A stretch of 64,000 bases of DNA from Pleomorphomonas sp. (GTDB lineage Bacteria; Pseudomonadota; Alphaproteobacteria; Rhizobiales; Pleomorphomonadaceae). The translations under genes were made by a program, and so were the position numbers. The notes below the pieces were generated by a model. That model was not told where the DNA came from, did no database searches, and saw nothing but the letters and a program-made list of their open reading frames with translations. Shown in pieces: positions 35,566-44,223 of the stretch. The DNA is taken from positions 1 to 64,000 of the forward strand of contig JAUVXG010000003.1 of the NCBI GenBank assembly GCA_030603685.1, read 5' to 3'. Each line of letters starts with the position of its first letter. Within the stretch, counting starts at the first letter, position 1.

Positions 35566-36342
35566 ATGTTCGAAACCGTCCGTGAGCCCCCGTCTCCAGC
35601 CCCGCACGACACGAGGCCACGGCGCTGGCTCGTCGCGTTGTGGTTGGGGCTCGCATGTCTGGCAATCCTCGCATCCCTTGCGGCCATCCCGCTGGCCTGG
35701 CCCGCCTTGCTCTTCTCCTATCGCTTTGATGGCGGAGCCGTCGTCGTCCACTCCGACCGCCCCATCCCGCCAGAGATCAGCGAGGTGATCGGGGACGTCG
35801 AACGTCGCCTTGCATCATCAGAGTTGCCGGCAGCGGGGCCGTACCAGGTCTATCTCTGCAATGACGTCTGGAAGCTCGCCTATTTCGGCCATCGCCTTTC
35901 CACGGGCTTCGGAGGCGTGACCGATGTCTATCTGACGCGGAACATCTTCATCCGGCCGGCCGACATCCGGACCAACGCGGTCCTGCCGCCCGCCTCATGG
36001 CGCTTCTCGCTCGCGGACAGGCCGCTCTCCTATTTCATCGCCCACGAGATCGCCCATGTTCAGCAGGTCGCGGCGCTGGGGAGGCTCTCCTATTTCAAGG
36101 CGCCGACCTGGCTGCTGGAAGGCTATGCCGACCACGTGGGAAAGGGCGGTGAGTTCGATCTTTCCCGCTCCGTCGACGCGCTGCGTCAGGCGAGCCCGGA
36201 AATGGACCCGCACCTTGGGCTCTACAAGCGCTACCAGCTTGCCGTCGAGATCGCCCTCCGGCAGCACTCCTTCCGAGAGCTGGCGAGCGATCCGCCTGAC
36301 CTGTCGGCCGTGCTGCGCGAGGCGACCGACGGAGGTGGGTAA
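35566..36342 (+). CDS. Membrane-anchored gluzincin-type metallopeptidase-like protein
   Basis: 258 residues. One hydrophobic segment (about 22-50) anchors the protein; the rest is predicted periplasmic. FIAHEIAHVQQ (about 160) is an HExxH zinc motif, followed 24 residues later by LLEGYADHVG, which provides the third-ligand glutamate in gluzincins. This suggests a zinc peptidase of unknown substrate, distantly like the peptidase MA group. It is convergent with the AraC-type gene (12-base gap). The start is preceded by a weak site (GGAGTG). Confidence 0.72.
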   Translation: MFETVREPPSPAPHDTRPRRWLVALWLGLACLAILASLAAIPLAWPALLFSYRFDGGAVVVHSDRPIPPEISEVIGDVERRLASSELPAAGPYQVYLCNDVWKLAYFGHRLSTGFGGVTDVYLTRNIFIRPADIRTNAVLPPASWRFSLADRPLSYFIAHEIAHVQQVAALGRLSYFKAPTWLLEGYADHVGKGGEFDLSRSVDALRQASPEMDPHLGLYKRYQLAVEIALRQHSFRELASDPPDLSAVLREATDGGG

Positions 36343-36353
36343 GCCAGCTCCGT

Positions 36354-37514
36354 TCACCTCTGGCAGGCGAGATCGCTCGGTGCGGCCGCCGCTTCAGCCT
36401 GCCGGGACTTGCGATAGTCGGATGGGGTCGTGCCATTCTTCCTGACGAAGGCGGCGTTGAAGGTGGACTTGGCGACGAAACCGACCTCGTAGGCGATGTC
36501 GAGCACCGTCAGGTCGGCCCGTCGCGGATCGCCCAGCAATCGTTCGGCTTCGGCCACGCGACTGTCGTTGACGAACTCGGTGAACTTTTGCCCAAGCGTC
36601 TGGTTCAGCGCCTGGGAGAGATCGTTGGGCGACAGTCCAAGACGGCGCGACAGCTTCGGCAACGTCAGCGTCGGATCGGCAAACAGGTTGTCCTTGGCAA
36701 GCGCTGCCTGAGCGCGCCGGATGATGTCGTCGCTTCGCTCCCGCGTCAGGGCGGAGCGCCGATATTTGGGGGGCGCAGTAGCCATCACCGCGCGCGGAGG
36801 GGGCTGTTCGGTCTGAAGCACCTGCCGCGAAAGCAGTCCGGTCCAGATCAGGGCCGTCAGGATGGCTGCGAAGATGTACTCGGCGAGCGGGGCGCGCGTG
36901 TCGTCGATGAACCCGGTCAGCCCGCCTGCTCTGAAGACGAGAGCCACCAACCACATCACGGCCAGCGAACCGATCAGAAGCAGGTACCAGCGGCGCAGGT
37001 TGGGGGCGCGTCTGGCCCGGCTGCGAAAGAGCGTCGACAGGCTGGCGGCAAGATATCCGGCCTGCAGGCCGATGGCGATGATGGCGGCGAGCGCGAGGCC
37101 GAGCGCCAGGCTGGCGGCCAGTCGGTCCGGGGAGTTGCTGGCAAGCCCGTCGAGCAACCGCTCCGTCAGCATCAAACCCGGCAGCGCGGGCAGGAGGTAG
37201 AGCGAGGCGAGGATGGCATGGCGCCGCGTCTCGCCCCGTCTCGGCGCGCGCTCCAGCCAGCGGACGTGGAGATAGATGGCGGCGGCGGCGACACTCTCGG
37301 CCAGCACGGAGATGAAGATCAATCTGACGCTCGACGGAGCGTCGGACAGAGCAGACAGGGAGTCGGCAAGGCCGGAGGCGACCAGAGCGCTCACCCCGAC
37401 GGCGAGCGCGGCGTTGGCGCCTGTCCGCAGCACCGGCAAGGTCAGAAGCAGTGCGACGACGATTCCAGCCTGCCCTGCCGTCAAGGCAATCAGAAATAGG
37501 GCGCCAACAGCCAT
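36354..37514 (-). CDS. Membrane-bound AraC-family transcriptional regulator
   Basis: 386 residues. Six to seven hydrophobic helices in residues 1-235 make an integral-membrane sensor domain; the C-terminal 105 residues are an AraC double helix-turn-helix (KLSRRLGLSPNDLSQALNQT and DIAYEVGFVAKSTFNAAF). Such fusions sense a membrane or periplasmic signal and regulate from the inner membrane. No obvious target adjoins, though the divergent lipoprotein/NmrA group and the convergent gluzincin are candidates. Confidence 0.88.
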   Translation of the reverse strand: MAVGALFLIALTAGQAGIVVALLLTLPVLRTGANAALAVGVSALVASGLADSLSALSDAPSSVRLIFISVLAESVAAAAIYLHVRWLERAPRRGETRRHAILASLYLLPALPGLMLTERLLDGLASNSPDRLAASLALGLALAAIIAIGLQAGYLAASLSTLFRSRARRAPNLRRWYLLLIGSLAVMWLVALVFRAGGLTGFIDDTRAPLAEYIFAAILTALIWTGLLSRQVLQTEQPPPRAVMATAPPKYRRSALTRERSDDIIRRAQAALAKDNLFADPTLTLPKLSRRLGLSPNDLSQALNQTLGQKFTEFVNDSRVAEAERLLGDPRRADLTVLDIAYEVGFVAKSTFNAAFVRKNGTTPSDYRKSRQAEAAAAPSDLACQR

Positions 37515-37906
37515 GATAACCTCAGCATATGCGACGACGGTCTGGCGAAGGGGACTTGTTGATCCAACACCGGCAAGCCCGGAACCTCAACCCGATTCTC
37601 CGCTTCGGGACATGGCAACGCCAGCAAGAGTGGGCACCGGTTCTGCGTCCGAACCTGCGTGAGAACACGTGGCTGGAGCGTGTCGGCGACCAACGGTCGC
37701 CGGACAAGCTGTAGCCCCGGCGAGGTTCGATCCAGGCCTTCGCGCTTTGGTCGAAGACAAGGGCCGGTGAGATCGTGGGGCTCCCGTCGTGATCCGGGTG
37801 GTCTGCCGGAGGCGCGTGACCGGGCCTGTAGGATCGGTCGCGGCGAGCTGCGAATTAGGGGCATTCGAGGCTGTGTTTCGGACCACGTCGTTCACAGCAG
37901 GAAAAT
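37515..37906. other. 392-base intergenic region
   Basis: Lies between the divergent AraC-type and lipoprotein genes and must contain both promoters. Repeat A occupies 37621-37668. Apart from that I see no gene, RNA structure or clear operator; short open frames here have no coding character. Confidence 0.5.
37621..37668 (+). repeat. Intergenic repeat family A copy
   Basis: CCAGCAAGAGTGGGCACCGG then TTCTGCGTCCGAACCTGCGTGAGAACA; more diverged than the copies at 23435 and 52226. Confidence 0.7.
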
Positions 37907-38371
37907 ATGATCCTCAAGCCTTACTTCTTTCAGTTGTCCACGTTCCTTTCGCTGTCCCTCCTCATTGTCGGATGCTCGACGAGCGGGAATGGAACTGGCC
38001 GCGTGACCGATCCGGTCGGCCGCCCCATGGGCGCGGCGCGCGTCACCTACGAAACCGATGGCGGCTCTACCGCCAAGCTTGCCGTCACGCTGCCCGACGG
38101 CGAGGTGTTCACCGGCTCCGCCGTTTCGCTGGCGACCAATACGGACCCGCATGTGGGCTTTCTGCTTGCCAAGTCGAAGCAACAGTCCGGTCTGATGATC
38201 GACACCGGCGGCAAGCAGTGGAGCGGCGCCATCGAGGCCGTTCTCTTCGGCTCATCCGGCGGCACGATGCAATGCAGCCTGGTCGAAAAGCGGCCCGGTC
38301 TCGGTCTCGAAGGTGGCGCGGTCGGCAGTTGCCGGGCCAGCGACGGGCGCGTGATCGCCGTGGATGTCTGA
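37907..38371 (+). CDS. Hypothetical lipoprotein
   Basis: 154 residues. A lipoprotein signal peptide ends at LLIVGC (Cys about 23). The mature part is Gly/Thr/Ser-rich and predicted beta-structured, with a second Cys pair near the C-terminus (MQCSL and GSCRA) that may form a disulfide. No family recognised. It precedes the NmrA-type gene by 15 bases, so the two may be cotranscribed. Confidence 0.72.
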   Translation: MILKPYFFQLSTFLSLSLLIVGCSTSGNGTGRVTDPVGRPMGAARVTYETDGGSTAKLAVTLPDGEVFTGSAVSLATNTDPHVGFLLAKSKQQSGLMIDTGGKQWSGAIEAVLFGSSGGTMQCSLVEKRPGLGLEGGAVGSCRASDGRVIAVDV

Positions 38372-38386
38372 TGGAAGGAGGTCTGC

Positions 38387-39265
38387 ATGCGCATACTGGT
38401 CAATACGCCGGCCGGCAATATCGGGCGCGTTCTCGTGGACCTGCTGCTGGCAGCGGGGCATGACGTCACCATGATCAGCCGCAATCCCCGCAAGGTGGCG
38501 GATTTCGTCGGCCGCGGCGCGAAGCTGGTCGAGGGATCGATCGACGATCCCGATGTTCTCGATCGCGCCATGCAGGGTGTCGATGTTCTCTACTGGCTGC
38601 CGCCTCTGGTCTTCGATCAGGCCGATTTCCTGGGCTGGGCGCGCGGGTGTGCCGATCGTGTGGCGGGCATCGCCCAGGCGGCGGGGGTGCGCCGCGCCGT
38701 GCTGCTGTCCAGCGTCGGCGCCCAGCACGACCACGGCGTTGGTCCCATTGCCTGCCTGCCGGCCATCGAGGGCCGCTTCCGGGCGGCGTTCCCGGACATG
38801 GCGTCGCTGCGTCCGGGGCATTTCATGGAGAACTTCCTGATGAGCCTGCCGACCATCCGGTCGGAGGGGGCGATCTACAGCTCGCATGCCGCCGATCAGC
38901 CGATACCGATGATCGCCACGCGCGACATCGCACGCGTGTCGGCGGATATCGTCATGGACGGCGTGTGGCGCGGGCATCACGTGATCGGCCTGCATGGGCC
39001 CGCCGATGTCAGCTACAGCGAAGCGGCTGGGATCATCGGCACGGTGCTTGGGCGACCGGTTCGCTACGTGCAGATCGACGACGCGGCCATGGTGGGCGCC
39101 ATGACCTCGTCGGGTATGCCCGAGCACATGGCGCGGCTCGTCAGCGGGCTCTATTCGGGCATCCGCACCGGCATGGCCCGCCGGGTCGAGCCTCGAAATC
39201 CGACGCCAACCACCCTTGAAGCGTTCACCCGCACCTGTCTGCTGCCCGCGCTGTCGGGAGGCTGA
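38387..39265 (+). CDS. NmrA-type NAD(P)-binding protein (atypical SDR)
   Basis: 292 residues. The N-terminal nucleotide loop NTPAGNIGRVLVDLL (about 5-19) starts a Rossmann fold; SVGAQHDHG (about 110) and a C-terminal helical region follow the NmrA/HSCARG pattern. Atypical SDRs of this kind bind NADP(H) as quinone reductases or redox sensors and lack the YxxxK catalytic pair, as here. AAGGAGG lies just upstream. It follows the lipoprotein and precedes a YCII-domain gene. Confidence 0.8.
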   Translation: MRILVNTPAGNIGRVLVDLLLAAGHDVTMISRNPRKVADFVGRGAKLVEGSIDDPDVLDRAMQGVDVLYWLPPLVFDQADFLGWARGCADRVAGIAQAAGVRRAVLLSSVGAQHDHGVGPIACLPAIEGRFRAAFPDMASLRPGHFMENFLMSLPTIRSEGAIYSSHAADQPIPMIATRDIARVSADIVMDGVWRGHHVIGLHGPADVSYSEAAGIIGTVLGRPVRYVQIDDAAMVGAMTSSGMPEHMARLVSGLYSGIRTGMARRVEPRNPTPTTLEAFTRTCLLPALSGG

Positions 39266-39316
39266 GGTCAATCGCGTTCCATTGCCCGCGTCGCTGATTT
39301 GGAAAGGAGATGTGAC

Positions 39317-39670
39317 ATGCAATTCGTTCTTGTCGTTTATGAGGGACCCGAGGGTTTGGCCATCATGGCGGACCGACAGAAGGCGGGGCCGTATTTCGCC
39401 GCCTGGGGTGGATTTGCCAAGACGCTGGCGGAGGCGGGCGCCCTTGCCGGCGGCGCCGGAATGCAGCCGGCGCACACCGCGAAGACGCTTCGCTTCGACA
39501 CGGAGCAGCCAACCGTCAAGGACGGCAGTTTCGGTGGCACCGAGCATTTGTCCGGCTTCTTCGTGATCGATGTCGCGGACCTGCCATCGGCGCTTTCCTG
39601 GGCGGCAAAAGCGCCGATTGCTCCCGGCGGCGCGATCGAAGTCCGGCCAGCCGTCGGCGGCCCGGCCTGA
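39317..39670 (+). CDS. YCII-related (DGPF) domain protein
   Basis: 117 residues from the ATG at 39317, preceded by GGAAAGGAG. The sequence MQFVLVVYEGPEG followed by a Gly/Ala-rich middle and a C-terminal GGAIEVRPA strand fits the YCII/DGPF ferredoxin-like fold. Many such genes neighbour ECF sigma factors and their function is mostly unknown; a sensory or enzymatic role is possible. It is cotranscribed in direction with the NmrA-type gene 51 bases upstream, and a repeat terminator follows. Confidence 0.82.
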   Translation: MQFVLVVYEGPEGLAIMADRQKAGPYFAAWGGFAKTLAEAGALAGGAGMQPAHTAKTLRFDTEQPTVKDGSFGGTEHLSGFFVIDVADLPSALSWAAKAPIAPGGAIEVRPAVGGPA

Positions 39671-39750
39671 CCCGGCTCCCTTGGTCCGGCCGTCTCCTCG
39701 GGCGGGCTGACCCCAACGCCCGCACATGAGCCGGACCGGGGAGACTGGCG

Positions 39751-39790
39751 AGCCGCGCTCTTCGCCATGCGAGGGGCGCGGCTTTCGTTT
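39751..39790 (+). terminator. Rho-independent terminator (repeat family D, second copy)
   Basis: AGCCGCGC / GCGCGGCT stem, then TTTCGTTT. It shares the stem, the CTCTTC loop start and the trailing TTTCGTTTGGGTGC with 35464-35502, 4.3 kb away. Confidence 0.8.
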
Positions 39791-39874
39791 GGGTGCTTCG
39801 ATCCGAACGGCGAATGCACGTCCCGGCGCGGTTGGCGATAGACTTCGCCGGGAGTGCTTCGGGAGGGTCGTGGC

Positions 39875-40321
39875 ATGAGCGTGCCCGAGATCGGCGACCG
39901 GCTGACCGACAAGGCGGCGGTGCCGGATGAGGCGGCGGTTCGCGAGTGGATGGGGGAGGCCGCCTTCGGTTACTGGACGGCGCTCAGGGACTGGATCGCC
40001 GCGCCCTATCCCGGCGTGTTCGCGCCCGACTGGACCTACGGCGGTCGCAAGCACGGCTGGTCGCTGCGCTACAAGAAATCCAAGGCCTTCTGCACGCTGC
40101 TGCCCGAGTACCGCGCCTTTTCGGTGGTGATCGTGCTGGGCGGGGTGGAGCGCGACAAGGTGGAGGCGCGGCGCGACGAGCTCGGTCCGCGCCTGATGGC
40201 GCTCTACGACGCGGCGGAAACCTTCCACGACGGCAAATGGCTCAGGATCGGCATCGCCTCGGATACGGACCTTGGCGACGCAAAGGCGCTCCTCGTCCTG
40301 AAGCGCCCGCCGAGAGCGTGA
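39875..40321 (+). CDS. DUF3788 family protein
   Basis: 148 residues from the ATG at 39875 (GGGAGGG upstream). The pattern WTYGGRKHGWSLRYKKSKAF (about 49-68) and the following LLPEYRAFSVVIVLGG are diagnostic of the DUF3788/YdhG-like fold, small cytosolic proteins of unknown function. No catalytic motif is visible. It is monocistronic between the family D terminator and a secreted hypothetical protein. Confidence 0.8.
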   Translation: MSVPEIGDRLTDKAAVPDEAAVREWMGEAAFGYWTALRDWIAAPYPGVFAPDWTYGGRKHGWSLRYKKSKAFCTLLPEYRAFSVVIVLGGVERDKVEARRDELGPRLMALYDAAETFHDGKWLRIGIASDTDLGDAKALLVLKRPPRA

Positions 40322-40435
40322 GGCGATTTTCCGCCTCGATGCTTTCTTTTTGCTCACATACTCAAAGCTACGGTTGCGCTCAAGGGTTGGGCTGCGCTCA
40401 ACTCACACCGGGTCTCTGAGTTGGATGGTATCGTT

Positions 40436-41008
40436 ATGACGCTCACGTCTTTCCGGGGGTGGCTTGTTATCCCCATGGTGCTTCTGGGGCTTGTCGGCGC
40501 GTGTTCGCTGGCGGAGGCCGGCCAGACGCGGCCCGATGCCAGATTCTACGCCGAAGGGACCGGTTGGTCGATCATTGCCGAGCGCAAGCTGAGTGCTTGC
40601 ACGATCATCCTCCCATTTGGTGACCGGCAAATCCTCATGCGGCTATTTCGCCCCAAGGGAGGGGTGAAATACTCCATCATGTTCTGGAAGAAGGTTTGGT
40701 CGCCGCAGAAGACGCATTACGACTACGAAATCAGAAATGAGCGCGGCTTCCTGTATCGTGCGGACGCGCTTTCTTACGAAGCGGCGAATGGGAATGGTTC
40801 GGTTGCACTCGGCTTGTTCGACGAGAAACTGCTCAAGGATATCTTGAGTAGTCGCGTATTGTACGTGAAGTCGGACGGAGTCAGCGAAGCGCCGTACAAC
40901 ATCGGCGACGTCCGCCCCGGTCTCCGGCGCTACCTCGACTGTGTCAAGGAAGTTGGAGACGGCAAGCCTCGTCCGTCTCCGCAGCCCAAGTCGCGCCGGA
41001 TGAACTGA
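40436..41008 (+). CDS. Hypothetical secreted protein
   Basis: 190 residues from the ATG at 40436. The signal peptide covers about residues 1-28, ending near AEA-G; GACSL at the end of the hydrophobic core could instead be a lipobox. The mature part alternates predicted beta strands (SIMFWKKVW, YDYEIRNERGFLY) and has two further Cys (about 47 and 172) that could pair. Codon usage is less G+C-biased than in the neighbours. No family recognised. Confidence 0.68.
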   Translation: MTLTSFRGWLVIPMVLLGLVGACSLAEAGQTRPDARFYAEGTGWSIIAERKLSACTIILPFGDRQILMRLFRPKGGVKYSIMFWKKVWSPQKTHYDYEIRNERGFLYRADALSYEAANGNGSVALGLFDEKLLKDILSSRVLYVKSDGVSEAPYNIGDVRPGLRRYLDCVKEVGDGKPRPSPQPKSRRMN

Positions 41009-41072
41009 CCCGCTGGGGCACTCGGCTCGGTGCTCTCGGCCGGCAGGATTCCGCCTTCTTTCGTGAAGCGCC

Positions 41073-42137
41073 TTATCCCTGGCGACTCTTCCAACGCGCG
41101 GCGAGCAGCGGGTCCCACATGGCGGCGGTGGCCGACATGACGAGGTCGGCGCCCATGGCGAGGCGGTGGTCGATGTCGCCTTCCGTCATGACGCCGCCGA
41201 CACTGACGACGGCGAACGTCGCCTTCAGACGATCGCGGATAGTGAGCAGGCGGGCGGTCATCTCGGTGGCGACGCCGGCGATGGCGGCGCCGCAGACGCC
41301 ACTCTTCAGGCGGCCGTTGCCGGGCAGCGCCTGACGGCCGTCGGCATCGACGATGGAGAGCGGCACGGTGTTGATCGCCGCGACGCCGTCGATGAAGGGC
41401 AGGCAGGCCTCGATCACGGCGGCAAGCCGGTCTTCCGGCAGCGCGCCGATCTTGATGATCAGCGGTGTGTCGCCGATCCGCTCCTTGATCTTGCGGACGA
41501 TGGACGCGGAGGTGCGCGCGTCGCGGAACAGTTCGCCCTCGGCGCTGGCGACGTTGGGGCAGGAGAAGTTGGCCTCGATGACGCGGGCGCCGGCCGCCTT
41601 GGCCAGCGCTGCGGTGTGGGCGAAGTCGTCCTCAAGGCCGCGCCCGTCGGCGCCGGGCGTGCCGACGATGCTGACGATCATGAGCTGGCCGGGCCGCATC
41701 GCCTCGGTGGCGCGGCGAACGTCGGCCTGCCAGTCGGCCGGCGCCATGCTGGGCATGCCGAAGGAATTGGTGATGGTCAGGCCTTCGACCGACTGCGGCG
41801 CGGGGGCGACGGTGCGGGTGGTGTGGGCGTCGGCTTCCGCCAGCATGTCGGTGGCGATGAACAGGCAGTTCGGCACGGGGTGCGAGGCGCGGGCGATGCT
41901 GCGCACCGTCTTGTAGACGGGCACGTCCCAGCCGAGCCTGGCGTAAAGCTCCACATAGGCGGCGTTGAGCAGCGGGCCGGCCGGCACGCCGATCGGGGAG
42001 GAGAGATCGAAGCCCAGGAAGGACCAGGTCTTTCCGGTGGCCGGCATGGGCGGGATGGCGCCGGTGTAGACCGGGCCAGCGCTGAGGTTCTCCTCGTAGG
42101 ATTTGCCGATGTCGTAGGTCGGAGGAAGAAGCGTCAT
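41073..42137 (-). CDS. Dihydroorotate dehydrogenase-like FMN oxidoreductase
   Basis: 354 residues from the ATG at 42137; upstream in-frame codons to 42236 look non-coding. The FMN barrel motifs LSSPIGVPAGPLLNA (about 48-62), TNSFGMPSM (about 128), EANFSCPNV (about 196) and PLIIKIGAL (about 233) are those of the PyrD/PreA class. DHODs oxidise dihydroorotate to orotate; the divergence here and the lack of pyrimidine genes nearby leave the substrate open. It is monocistronic. Confidence 0.75.
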   Translation of the reverse strand: MTLLPPTYDIGKSYEENLSAGPVYTGAIPPMPATGKTWSFLGFDLSSPIGVPAGPLLNAAYVELYARLGWDVPVYKTVRSIARASHPVPNCLFIATDMLAEADAHTTRTVAPAPQSVEGLTITNSFGMPSMAPADWQADVRRATEAMRPGQLMIVSIVGTPGADGRGLEDDFAHTAALAKAAGARVIEANFSCPNVASAEGELFRDARTSASIVRKIKERIGDTPLIIKIGALPEDRLAAVIEACLPFIDGVAAINTVPLSIVDADGRQALPGNGRLKSGVCGAAIAGVATEMTARLLTIRDRLKATFAVVSVGGVMTEGDIDHRLAMGADLVMSATAAMWDPLLAARWKSRQG

Positions 42138-42362
42138 CGCGAGGAGTCCCTGAGCTGCCGGTTGCGATGAGGCCGATACCACACTGGACGTGACGATGAA
42201 ACGATCGCGGCGCCGAGGCGAGGCGCCTCGTCCCAAGGTGCGCCGGATGAACTGACCGGACGGCGCGCATCCTGTTAGGCTTTATACCCCTATAAGGTCA
42301 CGTCTTTTACCGTGAAAACCGGGCGCTAAGGTCTCCGCATCACAACAGCGGAGATATCTTCC

Positions 42363-43259
42363 ATGCGCGTATTTCTGACGGGTGCGACCGGCTTCATCGG
42401 CTCGCATATCGTGCCGGAGCTTCTGGCGGCCGGGCACGAGGTTCTGGGCATGACCCGGTCCGAACGGGGCGCCGAGGCGCTCAGGGCGGCGGGCGCCGCC
42501 GTCCACCATGGCGAACTCGAAGACCTCGCCAGCATTCGGGCCGGCGCGGCCGGGGCCGACGCGGTTGTTCACACCGCCTTCGACCACGATTTCAGCCGGT
42601 TCGTCGAGAATTGCGAGAAGGACCGGCGGGTGATCGGGGCGCTCGGCGACGCGCTCAAGGGCTCCGACCGGCCGCTGATCATCACCTCGGGCGTCGGCAT
42701 GGGCGAGCAGGGCGGTGGCAAGCCGGCCATCGAGACGGTGTTCAACACCGCGCATCCCAACCCGCGCATCGCCTCCGAGGAGGCCGGCAACGCGGCGCTT
42801 GAGGCGGGCGTCGACGTGCGCGTGGTGCGGCTGCCGCAGGTGCACGACACCGTCAAGCAGGGGCTGGTGACGCCCTATGTCGCCATGAGCCGGCAGAAGG
42901 GTGTCGCCGGCTATCTCGGCGAGGGGCTCCATCGCTGGTCGGCGGGCCATGTCGGCGATGTCGCCCGGCTCTACGTGCTGGCGCTCGACAAGGGGCAACG
43001 CGGCGAGCGCTACAACGCGGTGGCGGAGGAGGGCGTCAGCGCGCGCGAGATCGCCGAGACGGTCGGCGCCGGCCTCGGGCTTCCGGCTCGCTCGATCGCG
43101 CCGGAGGAGGCGCAGGAGCAGTTCGGCTGGTTCGCCATCTTCGCCGCTCTCGACCTCAGCGCGTCGAGCGAGCTGACCCGCCAGCGCCTCGGCTGGACGC
43201 CGACCGGCCCCGGCCTGATCGAGGATCTTCAGCGGATGGACTATTCGGCGAGCGCCTGA
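42363..43259 (+). CDS. NAD-dependent epimerase/dehydratase-like SDR protein
   Basis: 298 residues. The extended-SDR Rossmann motif LTGATGFIGSHIV (residues 5-17) is clear, as is SGVGMGEQG (about 119). The YxxxK catalytic pair is not in its usual place (the region reads NPRIASEEAG), so it is an atypical SDR. Members of this branch act on NAD(P)-linked small molecules. The upstream space (42300-42360) is AT-richer and contains probable promoter sequence. A stem-loop follows the stop. Confidence 0.82.
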   Translation: MRVFLTGATGFIGSHIVPELLAAGHEVLGMTRSERGAEALRAAGAAVHHGELEDLASIRAGAAGADAVVHTAFDHDFSRFVENCEKDRRVIGALGDALKGSDRPLIITSGVGMGEQGGGKPAIETVFNTAHPNPRIASEEAGNAALEAGVDVRVVRLPQVHDTVKQGLVTPYVAMSRQKGVAGYLGEGLHRWSAGHVGDVARLYVLALDKGQRGERYNAVAEEGVSAREIAETVGAGLGLPARSIAPEEAQEQFGWFAIFAALDLSASSELTRQRLGWTPTGPGLIEDLQRMDYSASA

Positions 43260-43272
43260 CAACCGAAAGCGG

Positions 43273-43297
43273 CCGCTCCGGCGAAAGGCCGGGGCGG
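43273..43297 (+). terminator. GC stem-loop after the SDR gene
   Basis: CCGCTCCGG and CCGGGGCGG pair with one mismatch around a GCGAAAGG-type loop, 14 bases after the stop. No T run follows, so termination strength is uncertain. Confidence 0.4.
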
Positions 43298-43526
43298 TCT
43301 GCCCGCAAACCCGCGATGCCGCCCGATCGGTATCTGTCGAAATTGTCTAGTCCGTTCGTATATCCAGGCTTCATTTCTAGTGAAAAATATCAATGCCTCA
43401 TATTTCTTCTTAATGATCTGAAGTCATTTGGTCTGTTTGATTGTGTTTTGTTCGTTCCCGCGAGAATTTTAGTTCGTCGGTAACCTGAGTCATGGGAATC
43501 ATCTCCAGTCAACTTTGGAGGGTTCC

Positions 43527-44111
43527 ATGACGATTGGCCGATCTGTAGCGCTTTGTCTTCTGATGTGCTCCACTTTTGGGGCAAGCCAGGCCATGGCAGA
43601 GGACGATTACGCGGTCTTTGCGCGCGCCTATGTCGAACAGCATATCGTTCCCTTCCTGTCCGAGGCGGTGGTGGTCGATGCGGTCAACGCGCAGAACGCC
43701 AAGTTCGCCGGATTGCAGCAGGCCGACGTCGACGCGCTCGATCAGAAGTGGCGGGCCGAGGTCGAATCCGGCGACAAGCCGATGATCGACGAGGCACTGG
43801 CCTCGCCGTTGTCCAAGTTCCTGATGGAACAGCGGGAAGCGTCGGAGGGTGTGATCACCGAGCTGTTCGTCACCGACGACAAGGGGCTCAACGTCGGTCA
43901 GAGCGACCCGACGTCGGACTACTGGCAGGGCGACGAGGCCAAGTGGCAGAAGTCGTTCCAGGCCGGTCCGGGCGCCATCTTCGTGGACGAGGTCGAGAAG
44001 GACGAGTCGACGCAGCAGCTGCAGACGCAGGTCAGCGCCACCATCGTCGATCCGAAGACCGGCGCGGCCATCGGCGCCATCACGGTCGGCCTCAACGTCG
44101 AAGGTCTCTGA
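43527..44111 (+). CDS. Periplasmic PDC/Cache-like sensor protein
   Basis: 194 residues from the ATG at 43527 (GGAGG nine bases upstream). A signal peptide ends at AMA-E (about residue 24). The mature part resembles a free-standing PDC (single Cache) domain: [20 protein letters not shown] then W and a C-terminal beta strand [10 protein letters not shown]. No transmembrane or signalling domain follows, so it is a soluble ligand-binding partner. It is 112 bases upstream of a chemoreceptor on the same strand; it may present ligand to that receptor. Confidence 0.75.
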   Translation: MTIGRSVALCLLMCSTFGASQAMAEDDYAVFARAYVEQHIVPFLSEAVVVDAVNAQNAKFAGLQQADVDALDQKWRAEVESGDKPMIDEALASPLSKFLMEQREASEGVITELFVTDDKGLNVGQSDPTSDYWQGDEAKWQKSFQAGPGAIFVDEVEKDESTQQLQTQVSATIVDPKTGAAIGAITVGLNVEGL

Positions 44112-44130
44112 CGCCACATCCGCATCGGCA

Positions 44131-44158
44131 GGGCGCGGCCGCCGGAAAGGCCGTGCCC
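44131..44158 (+). other. Intercistronic stem-loop between the PDC protein and the chemoreceptor
   Basis: GGGCGCGGCC and GGCCGTGCCC form a ten-pair stem (one G-U) with an eight-base loop, without a T run. It may protect the upstream mRNA and set a high ratio of soluble sensor to receptor, as in binding-protein operons. Confidence 0.5.
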
Positions 44159-44223
44159 CCGACGCCCCCGAACATCTGGGCCCGGCCCTCGGGCTCACTC
44201 CTGCCGCGGAGACGAAACCGACC

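Noticed and set aside
37720-37745. GAGGTTCGATCC resembling a tRNA T-arm
   Set aside because: No acceptor, D or anticodon stems fit around it.
38252-40357. 701-codon minus-strand frame spanning several small genes
   Set aside because: Crosses a terminator and multiple recognisable plus-strand genes; no ribosome-binding site or domain.
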